The notes beneath the pieces were generated by a model. The model did not search any database, had not been told where the DNA came from, and saw only the letters and a program-made list of their open reading frames with translations. 9,889 nt of DNA from Planctomycetota bacterium (GTDB lineage: Bacteria; JAJVIF01; JAPKYR01): positions 1-9,889 of the forward strand of contig DAOVJF010000060.1 in the NCBI GenBank assembly GCA_030673355.1, given 5' to 3'. This document shows, in pieces, positions 1-5,932 of this stretch. Position numbers and translations under genes: made by a program. Each line of letters begins with the position of its first letter. The first letter of the stretch is position 1.

Positions 1-1783
1 AAACCGTATCCGGCTCCTCACCGGGAATTACCGGCACAGCGATATCGAAAGGATCGTGAATTCCCGGAACGGCACCATCCTCGAAATCAACTCCTCCCGA
101 TTCAAGAAGGTCTTCAATATCCACCTGCTCATCCCCGGTGTAATCGGAAATAAATTCTTCGATATCCTCAATATCTTCACCCGATATCCCGGGTATCCCA
201 ATGTCTGTCGGGCCGGATTCATCCGATCCTTCACCCGCGAGTCCCGATTCCCTGATTTCCTCCTCGAATTCCCTGATCACCTCCGGTTCATCTGTTTCTG
301 TTTCCAATATATAAGTTTCCCAGGGGACATAATTCGGGGAAAATTCGCTGGCATATCTGAGCGACCCGTATCCGGGCGGTTTTATCCAGATACGTTCTTC
401 CTCAACCTCCTCCTCAATTACAGGCTCATCCTCATCCAGAAGGTTGCGGGGCACAACCGGTTCTGTTACTTCCTCTTCTTCCTCCTCCTCGTCCGGGTCG
501 GTAAACAGCAACGTGAAATAGTCGCATTCAGCATGTTTATCATCCTGGTGAAAATAGACAACATCGGCTTCGACACTCCTGAGCTGAAGCCAACCGTTGC
601 TGAATTCCGCCTCCGCTTCATCGCAGGTGACTGTGGTCGGGACACTGAGCAGGGCACGTTTTATCCTGTCGCCCCTGGACGGCGGATCCTCCTCGTCCTC
701 AACAATCCGATGCTCGTACATCCAAAATCCATCCGACTGCCAGAATTCGCAGTTTCCGGTAAAAAGCATGTATTCCGTTTCATTTTCACCGTGGAATTCA
801 TCCCCCTCGGCGGATTTATCCGGTTGTTCGAACCTGACCCTGTTATGGGCATCGAAAATATCGTTCTCGTAATCGTATTCCGCATCGGTGAAGGTTATTA
901 TCGTGTCGTGTTGCTTTAAGGCGTACTCAAGCCGTTCCCTTCGGGTCGAGTCCTCACCCGGCTCTTCAGCATCCTCATCCGCATATACCAGAAGCGTACT
1001 CGGGCCAAAGATATTTATTATCTTTTCGTCTTCCGCGTCGTGGATCTCTAATTCGTCGCATTCGAGCGTGAAATCGGCATCATCGACAAACACCCTTCCT
1101 TCACCGAAGAAATGGTATATCTCGGTTTTCTCGTCGAGTAAAGCCTCATCGCTGGATATAATCGTTGTGTCGTAGATCACCATACTGTGCCCGCGGATTT
1201 CCGTAAGTCCCACGCTCTTCTGGTAATAAATCCAGTCACCGGCGACATCGGTAAATTCGACACCTTCCTCTAAAATCTCCGGTAGCGGACCGAGACGGGT
1301 GATATCCGGTATGGGAGCTTCCCTGACAACCAGTTCATAGAATGGATCGTACGGCCGCGCGTTGAAAATTGTCCGTTCTTCAACGCCTGCGCTGATTTCG
1401 ATCTCTTCACCGGTAATCTCGCCTATCATACCGATCTCCGGCAGGACAAACAGATCACCATCTCCAATGCCGGGGGATTCCTGGAACGGCTCTATCTGCC
1501 ATTCATCTTCCCAACCGCTTTGTTGTACAGCATCTTCGGTTTCGTACACTGATTCATCAATTGCTTCAATCTCATTACCCGGATCGGGCTCAACCGGGTC
1601 CTGGGCATTAAGTAACGATGGAAGCAGCATCATTCCAGCCATCACCACAACAATCAGCACCAGCACGTTTACAAGCGCGATATCGTGCGACTGTGATTCC
1701 CGCATGTCATTAGAGGTGCCGGGTTGTTCAATTCGACCGTTCATGCTTTTCAAACCAGGGCGGAATTTACCAGGGATTTTCAT
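1..1783 (-). CDS. OstA/LptA-like periplasmic protein, partial (C-terminus off the left edge)
   Basis: An open frame runs from ATG at 1783 down to base 1 without a stop, giving 594 visible residues. Its start overlaps the stop of the upstream gene (ATGA, 1783-1780), so translation is probably coupled; there is no good Shine-Dalgarno. ATGs at 1744 and 1705 are alternatives. The 1705 start would give a conventional 34-residue signal peptide ending LLNA before QD. The hydrophobic core lies at residues 36-57. Residues about 188-430 are beta-rich, with strand patterns such as HSMVIYDTTIISSDEA, FTLECDELEIHDAEDEK and TVTCDEAEAEFSNGWLQL. These resemble the OstA/LptA jelly-roll fold, which binds the lipid part of lipopolysaccharide in the periplasm. 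After residue 430 the chain becomes very acidic (a D-E7 run, then EEEVEEE). LptA is normally about 180 residues, so this is much larger. It could instead be the N-terminal periplasmic part of an LptD-like protein; the barrel would lie off-window. Confidence 0.75.
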   Translation of the reverse strand, partial: MKIPGKFRPGLKSMNGRIEQPGTSNDMRESQSHDIALVNVLVLIVVVMAGMMLLPSLLNAQDPVEPDPGNEIEAIDESVYETEDAVQQSGWEDEWQIEPFQESPGIGDGDLFVLPEIGMIGEITGEEIEISAGVEERTIFNARPYDPFYELVVREAPIPDITRLGPLPEILEEGVEFTDVAGDWIYYQKSVGLTEIRGHSMVIYDTTIISSDEALLDEKTEIYHFFGEGRVFVDDADFTLECDELEIHDAEDEKIINIFGPSTLLVYADEDAEEPGEDSTRRERLEYALKQHDTIITFTDAEYDYENDIFDAHNRVRFEQPDKSAEGDEFHGENETEYMLFTGNCEFWQSDGFWMYEHRIVEDEEDPPSRGDRIKRALLSVPTTVTCDEAEAEFSNGWLQLRSVEADVVYFHQDDKHAECDYFTLLFTDPDEEEEEEEVTEPVVPRNLLDEDEPVIEEEVEEERIWIKPPGYGSLRYASEFSPNYVPWETYILETETDEPEVIREFEEEIRESGLAGEGSDESGPTDIGIPGISGEDIEDIEEFISDYTGDEQVDIEDLLESGGVDFEDGAVPGIHDPFDIAVPVIPGEEPDTV

Positions 1784-4509
1784 CCATCCCGGTTGCCTGG
1801 ATCCGGTTCATCCCCCTGTTGCTCTTCTTCCGGTTCCCCGGACCCTTCATCTTCGGCATTGTCTTCCGTTTCATCCTCCCCTTCATCTTCAATAACAATG
1901 AGTTCGTCGGGATCGAAAGGCGTAACCGGTTCGGTATCTCCACTCGATAATTCATAAGCGCCATAGCCAAAATCTTCACCGGTAAATCCATGCCCCATGA
2001 ATAACCCCGGGTCCTCAGAACCAACCACGCTCACCTCAACTTCATCGACTGGTTCCGGCACATCGATTCCATCTGAAAGCGAGAAGAGGTCTCCCCCCGA
2101 CCCGACATCCGCGCCAAGGTTCTCATCGAATTCCTCATCGCTGACCTGTTGTGAACGCTCCAATTCTTCTCTTTCGGCATCGGGAAGGAATTCAATAGGT
2201 GGTATCGGGGGTGGATGTTCAATCGCTTCAGACCAGTCACCGAGACCGGACGCCGTGCGATTTTCGAGAAGTCTCGTACGGGCGTCATCCTCCGGCTTAC
2301 GATCCTCGTCATCGCGGAGTTCTTCGAGATTATCCTCATATTCCTCCGGAATCTTATTCCTCGCGATAGCGGCGCCTTCAGCTATATATTCTTCCAGCTT
2401 CAGGTCCATCGTCAGAAGTGCCGCCTGGAGCTGATCGCCATCGACATGCACGTAATCGACACTCCCGGCCATAACCAGCATCTCATTTTCTTCTTCGTAC
2501 TGCGCCCGATCACCGGTAATTACCTGTTCTTCCTGCCTGAAAACGACATTCCCGAAACCCCACGTCACTTTTTTACTGTATGACAATATCGCATCGGTTG
2601 TAATTACTGTCGGTTTCCGGACATCCTCCCTCGCCCTTTCATCCTCGACATCCTCGATCGCACCGCTGGTTTCCCACCATTCACCCGAATACTGGTGCAC
2701 TATCACATCCCCCCATGCCTGGGTAAGTTTCGTTCGCTCGTAGTAAACAAAATTGTCGGCTTCAGTATCCTTCTCAGGCTGAATCGAGAGAACCCGGCCG
2801 TACCCTTCAGTGATATCCGTCTCCCAGTTCTGAACGAGGTAATTGGCGATCAACTGCGTTGGTGTTTCTGAAAGCGCCTGGCTTACACGGCTCTCGTCCG
2901 GATCTTCTTCTCCAATATCATAAAATCTCGCGTCCACCCGGCGGAGTGCCTCAATCTGATGATCGCCCAGGAATATGTGCAGTTCCTCGCTCCAGATTTT
3001 CTTGTTGTTCCGATAGCAGAAAACCAGGCCGTCGCGAAGCTCTGCATACGGATCGAAATTCATGTCTGTTTCAAACAGCTCGGAATCGAGGTCCGATGAG
3101 ATTTCCCAGTTAGTGATGTATGAATAATCCGGGACAGTAAGTACATTTTCCGAATCGCCCCGTGGAAGTTCGGGAAGGCTCAGGATTATATCCGGGCTTA
3201 ATCCCATCGGACCGGATACTTCCGGTTCCTGACTTTCCACAAGAAGGATGTCTCCATCTTCCAGACCGACCGGACTGGTTAAACCCTCACCCGTAAAATC
3301 GATACCGGTTGGATTAAACTGACCCGGCATCCCGGGGATAATGTCACCCATCCCACCCGCCGACAGGTCAATCGCCTCGCCAACTACACCTGGAATTCCG
3401 TCTGTATTTAATTCAGATTCAAGATGTTCGCCAAACCGTCTGAACATCCCGCCTTCGAACACATCCGTGCCGCCCGCCGACAAATCAACTGGATCGGGTC
3501 CGGGTCCCGGCGGGGGAACCGGAGATCCGGGAATCCCAGTACGAGGGATCGAAGATGTGACCGGGGGTTCATACGCCTCCGCCCTCGGAAATTCAGTGAG
3601 TTCCCCGGCAAGGAAGGCTTCCATTTCGGGGCTGAGATCCATCTCCGCAATCGAAATCTGAATTGCTTCAATGTAATCCGGGTCCAGCAGTAAGACGCTT
3701 GGATCGAACATCGACGGGGGCGGTGGCGGTAGAAGGTTTCCTTCCGTGTCAATTTTATATTTCCGCTGGATCACAAGAGGTATGTACGGGTAACACAAAC
3801 AGATTTTCTCCGATTTATCGTAGTGGACATACCTGGCCAGGATATTCATCCCATCCCCGCCTTCGGTGTCATCCAGGTCCTCGATCGGGAAATCCCCTTC
3901 CCTCGTGACAAAATTCTCGCCCTCAAGCCCGATAACAAACATCTCGACATCGCCAATAAAGTCGATTGTCACCAGGTCGTCATCGGAATAGAGGGAGTTC
4001 GCGACTATGTGATTATCCTCAACCCAGAAATCCACAAACTCGGGGCACGAAAGGGTTTTGGTGCGCTCCTCCCAGATCAGGACTTCCGTATCGAGAAACG
4101 TCGTGCCGTCGGACGATTCCACCTCGACATTTCCCGTAAGCGTAAGTTCCTCTCTTGGCTTGTCCCAGTCGCCATGATCCCCGCTGATCAATAAATTTTC
4201 CTCGCCGCCCTTGAAAAGGATCAGTTCGTAAATTCGGTAGAGTTCGCTCGACTCAGATTCCTTCTCGGTATCCACCACCTCGCTCCTGATTTCCCAGACC
4301 TTAGCGCCGTCCTCGTAACCAAAAGCGACCGGCTCATCGATACGTGTGATGGTCGCTTTCTCCTCAACGAACATCTCCTCAAGTTCTTCCTTCGCGGCTT
4401 CCCCGCTGATAAGGACAAGGTAAATCAGCACGAGGATGATGCCACCCGTGACTCCAAAATTCCTGAGGCCGTTCAGGAGTTGATTTTTCCATGTATAACG
4501 GGATTCCAT
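1780..4509 (-). CDS. Oversized LptC-like / OstA-like membrane-anchored protein (909 aa)
   Basis: Probably a periplasmic lipopolysaccharide-transport component, inferred from domain resemblance. One N-terminal membrane helix (residues about 19-36, GVTGGIILVLIYLVLISG) has no cleavage site, as in LptC. Residues about 50-195 follow the LptC pattern: a VWEIRSEVVD strand, ELTLTGNVEVESSDGTTFLD, then ANSLYSDDDLVTIDFIGDVE. A short OstA-like strand set (221-250) is followed by a Pro/Gly-rich, low-complexity insert (about 258-455) that begins with six prolines and contains DLSAGG twice (342 and 381). A second beta-rich OstA-like region spans about 485-715, including ITTDAILSYSKKVTWGFGNV and VITGDRAQYEEENEMLVMAG. 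The tail (760-909) is disordered and strongly acidic. LptC is usually about 190 residues, so this is a fusion or a greatly expanded version. ATG at 4509 is supported by GAGGGTGG 9 nt upstream. The gene overlaps the next OstA-like gene by 4 bp, matching the usual lptC-lptA order. Confidence 0.8.
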   Translation of the reverse strand: MESRYTWKNQLLNGLRNFGVTGGIILVLIYLVLISGEAAKEELEEMFVEEKATITRIDEPVAFGYEDGAKVWEIRSEVVDTEKESESSELYRIYELILFKGGEENLLISGDHGDWDKPREELTLTGNVEVESSDGTTFLDTEVLIWEERTKTLSCPEFVDFWVEDNHIVANSLYSDDDLVTIDFIGDVEMFVIGLEGENFVTREGDFPIEDLDDTEGGDGMNILARYVHYDKSEKICLCYPYIPLVIQRKYKIDTEGNLLPPPPPSMFDPSVLLLDPDYIEAIQISIAEMDLSPEMEAFLAGELTEFPRAEAYEPPVTSSIPRTGIPGSPVPPPGPGPDPVDLSAGGTDVFEGGMFRRFGEHLESELNTDGIPGVVGEAIDLSAGGMGDIIPGMPGQFNPTGIDFTGEGLTSPVGLEDGDILLVESQEPEVSGPMGLSPDIILSLPELPRGDSENVLTVPDYSYITNWEISSDLDSELFETDMNFDPYAELRDGLVFCYRNNKKIWSEELHIFLGDHQIEALRRVDARFYDIGEEDPDESRVSQALSETPTQLIANYLVQNWETDITEGYGRVLSIQPEKDTEADNFVYYERTKLTQAWGDVIVHQYSGEWWETSGAIEDVEDERAREDVRKPTVITTDAILSYSKKVTWGFGNVVFRQEEQVITGDRAQYEEENEMLVMAGSVDYVHVDGDQLQAALLTMDLKLEEYIAEGAAIARNKIPEEYEDNLEELRDDEDRKPEDDARTRLLENRTASGLGDWSEAIEHPPPIPPIEFLPDAEREELERSQQVSDEEFDENLGADVGSGGDLFSLSDGIDVPEPVDEVEVSVVGSEDPGLFMGHGFTGEDFGYGAYELSSGDTEPVTPFDPDELIVIEDEGEDETEDNAEDEGSGEPEEEQQGDEPDPGNRDG

Positions 4510-4518
4510 ATGTGAAAT

Positions 4519-4526
4519 CCACCCTC
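4519..4526 (-). promoter_or_regulatory. Ribosome binding site fixing the LptC-like start
   Basis: On the minus strand GAGGGTGG lies 9 nt before the ATG at 4509 and closely follows the anti-Shine-Dalgarno complement. It supports this start and hence the N-terminal membrane helix. Confidence 0.6.
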
Positions 4527-4538
4527 TGTTACAGACTC

Positions 4539-4548
4539 ATTGTACAAT
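4539..4548. promoter_or_regulatory. 10-bp perfect palindrome upstream of the LptC-like gene
   Basis: ATTGTACAAT is self-complementary and lies about 30 bp upstream of the LptC-like ATG. Read on the minus strand it contains TACAAT, a 5/6 match to a -10 box, but no good -35 sits at the right distance. It could be an operator or core promoter element. A 10-bp palindrome is also expected about ten times by chance in a window this size, so support is weak. Confidence 0.2.
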
Positions 4549-4594
4549 TGCCACGTTCAAATCGCCAGCAATTTATTGTCTCTTCGTAAAATAG

Positions 4595-4696
4595 TGTTGA
4601 GATGAGTAGGGGACGCTTTTCCTTTCATCCCGAGTTGTAAGTGTCTGTTGAGATGAGTAGGGGACGCTTTTCCACTCATCCTGAGTTGAAAGTGTC
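4595..4696. repeat. Two tandem 51-bp direct repeats
   Basis: Unit 1 (4595-4645) and unit 2 (4646-4696) are adjacent and identical at 47 of 51 positions. The first 28 bases (from TGTTGAGATGAGTAGGGG through CTTTTCC) are exact, and the four differences fall in the second half. They lie in the non-coding stretch between the divergent LptC-like and membrane-protein genes. Each unit contains GATGAGT, which pairs with ACTCATC in unit 2. There is no transposase and only two units without unique spacers, so this is not CRISPR. A small palindromic intergenic repeat family (REP- or MITE-like) is the best guess. Confidence 0.8.
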
Positions 4697-4699
4697 CCC
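4660..4699. other. 11-bp inverted repeat (hairpin) spanning the second 51-bp repeat
   Basis: GGGGACGCTTT (4660-4670) pairs with AAAGTGTCCCC (4689-4699) over all 11 positions, with one G:U in RNA, around an 18-nt loop. The right arm uses CCC just outside the repeat unit, so unit 1 forms only a weaker version. No T-run follows on the plus strand, so a conventional terminator is unlikely. The structure may instead be a repeat-family hairpin or a transcript-stabilising element. Confidence 0.55.
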
Positions 4700-4773
4700 G
4701 GCTGTTTCTGATTTCGGAGATTCGGCATCCTCTCCACAATAAAACACGAATAATCAAACTTATGTCTTAACAG

Positions 4774-4802
4774 TTGCGTTGGCAATTTTGCCGATGTATA
4801 AA
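4774..4802 (+). promoter_or_regulatory. Candidate sigma70 promoter for the membrane-protein gene
   Basis: TTGCGT (4774-4779), a 17-bp spacer and TATAAA (4797-4802) make a plausible promoter. The -10 box ends 7 bp before the ATG at 4810, so transcription would start at or just before the initiation codon. There is no Shine-Dalgarno there, consistent with a leaderless message. Confidence 0.4.
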
Positions 4803-4809
4803 TATATCA

Positions 4810-5661
4810 ATGAAACCCACCATCGAAAGGGATTGGCCTCTCTACAACAGTAAACAGCTTTTTTTTCAGTGGCTTCACAGACGGTATGCAAGGCTGTTTG
4901 TTTCAACACGGATAATAGCCTTATTTGTTTGGTCTTGCGCTGCGATATCGTTTATATCATCCTTTCCTCAATTTAATTTCAGTGTCCCAGGTTTTGATGG
5001 CTTTATATTTACCCTTTTATGGACCCTCACCGTATGGTTACCTATTTTCCTGACATTTAAAGAATCACTTATCTCGCTGCCACGCGTAATTTCAGATGAC
5101 ACCAACACAGGTTTCATCGGTTCCATATTTTCGTCCCCACTGCCATCAGGGGACATTGTCAGTGGTCTAAGAAAGTTTTTTATACACCTGAATTTAATGT
5201 ATGTCACGCCGTTAATTTTGTTTTTTATACTAACTCCTTTTATTAGCCCCAATCCTAATGTAAGTGATTGGGACAGGATATTAATGTCACTATATTTCAT
5301 CCCCTATTTTCCCTGCACCTGGTGGTTGATTATTGAAAGCGGAATATTTGCTGCGACTTTACCTAAACCACTGAAGATATCAGGAGTGACATTAATAATA
5401 CTGGTATTTGTGATTCTTATTGGGATTAATATTGGGAGTAATCATGTTGCTCAGGCTGGATGGGTGGTTTTGGGCGGTTCCCCGAATCCGTGGGATATGG
5501 CAGGAAATGATTACAATGAATTATTATACGAAGACTACTATCCATTTTATGAAGTCTGGTGGTCGGCACACAAAATTGTGCTCCTCTTGATACCAACCCT
5601 CATCCTTTTTTTCACCTCGACCAGACGTATGGAAAATCTCAGGCGAGGTCGATGGTCGTAA
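4810..5661 (+). CDS. Polytopic membrane protein, ABC-2 permease-like (283 aa)
   Basis: I do not recognise a specific family. The protein has about six hydrophobic segments: residues about 35-53, 62-83, 123-146, 157-182, 190-211 and 254-270. The N-terminus is basic and aromatic (FFQWLHRRYARLF) and the C-terminus is short and positively charged (TRRMENLRRGRWS). Six helices, and a loop after helix 2 reading SLPRVISDDTNTGFIGSIFSSP, resemble ABC-2-type permease subunits. If so, it would be the membrane half of an ABC exporter, but no ATPase gene is in the window. ATG at 4810 is preferred over an in-frame TTG at 4774 because that TTG falls in a likely -35 box. No Shine-Dalgarno is visible. The gene is more AT-rich than both flanking blocks, which may reflect transfer. 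It ends overlapping a short ORF at 5652. Confidence 0.7.
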   Translation: MKPTIERDWPLYNSKQLFFQWLHRRYARLFVSTRIIALFVWSCAAISFISSFPQFNFSVPGFDGFIFTLLWTLTVWLPIFLTFKESLISLPRVISDDTNTGFIGSIFSSPLPSGDIVSGLRKFFIHLNLMYVTPLILFFILTPFISPNPNVSDWDRILMSLYFIPYFPCTWWLIIESGIFAATLPKPLKISGVTLIILVFVILIGINIGSNHVAQAGWVVLGGSPNPWDMAGNDYNELLYEDYYPFYEVWWSAHKIVLLLIPTLILFFTSTRRMENLRRGRWS

Positions 5662-5792
5662 CCTGGCTGGGGAAATGCCTAAAGCTCATGAGAGGAGTAG
5701 GAACGGTCGGCACATTAATCTTTTTTAAACCTCTCGATGGTATCTTATCTTGGACAAGAGAAATTTTTAGTAAAAATAGACCATCCCCATAA
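5652..5792 (+). CDS. Short ORF (46 aa), possibly the stub of a second membrane-protein gene
   Basis: ATG at 5652 overlaps the end of the membrane-protein gene by 10 bp, and GAGG lies 3 nt upstream, an arrangement typical of coupled genes. The product is basic and amphipathic (MVVTWLGKCLKLMRGVGT, then LIFFKPLDGILSWTREIFSK) and ends abruptly at NRPSP. It has no full membrane helix. ABC-2 permeases often come in pairs, so it may be a second permease truncated early by deletion or frameshift, or a chance frame. Support is weak. Confidence 0.25.
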   Translation: MVVTWLGKCLKLMRGVGTVGTLIFFKPLDGILSWTREIFSKNRPSP

Positions 5793-5851
5793 TTTACCCG
5801 GTAAAAATCGCTTCTGAATTATTACGGAAATTTTAATATTATCCCGCTTCA

Positions 5852-5880
5852 TTGGAAATAATCCGATAATCTAGTAAAAT
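5852..5880 (+). promoter_or_regulatory. Candidate sigma70 promoter of the LVIVD lipoprotein gene
   Basis: TTGGAA (5852-5857), a 17-bp spacer and TAAAAT (5875-5880) match the consensus at 4/6 and 5/6 positions in an AT-rich stretch. The predicted transcript start leaves a leader of roughly 45 nt before the ATG at 5933. Confidence 0.45.
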
Positions 5881-5922
5881 GTATTAAGCAGGAATCAAGG
5901 ATATGTAAACCTGCATGGTGAT

Positions 5923-5927
5923 GGAGG
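5923..5927 (+). promoter_or_regulatory. Ribosome binding site deciding the lipoprotein start
   Basis: GGAGG is followed by 5 nt and ATG at 5933. The in-frame ATGs at 5915 and 5921 lie upstream of or at this site and lack a comparable signal, so 5933 is chosen. The downstream paralogue has the same GGAGG-N5-start arrangement. Confidence 0.7.
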
Positions 5928-5932
5928 TCGCA

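Noticed and set aside
56..919. A 287-codon plus-strand open frame.
   Set aside because: It lies opposite the OstA-like frame (1783 to <1), which has a signal peptide, coherent beta-strand patterns and a coupled start. The plus frame has a composition typical of antisense reading and no recognisable domain.
1362..1895. A serine/isoleucine-rich 177-codon plus-strand frame over the junction of the two Lpt-like genes.
   Set aside because: It is antisense to both minus-strand genes and is low in complexity, as expected for the complement of acidic coding sequence.
2215..2583. A 122-codon plus-strand frame with hydrophobic patches.
   Set aside because: It is wholly antisense to the 909-residue gene and has no ribosome site or domain signal.
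4557..4785. Minus-strand frames of 66-70 codons across the 51-bp repeats.
   Set aside because: Their length and repetitive translation (KASPTHLN or KSVPYSSQ twice) come from the DNA repeat itself, and there is no ribosome site or relation to known proteins.
4774..4809. TTG at 4774 as the start of the membrane protein, adding 12 residues.
   Set aside because: It has no Shine-Dalgarno and fits better as the -35 box of a promoter. ATG at 4810 gives a normal N-terminus.
5793..5805. Palindrome TTTACC-C-GGTAAA after the stub ORF, considered as a terminator.
   Set aside because: The single-base loop cannot form a normal RNA hairpin and no T-run follows. It could be a chance palindrome or a protein site, but nothing supports either.
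5915..5932. ATG at 5915 as the start of the LVIVD lipoprotein.
   Set aside because: It would place the strong GGAGG inside the coding region. ATG at 5933 has ideal spacing and mirrors the paralogue.
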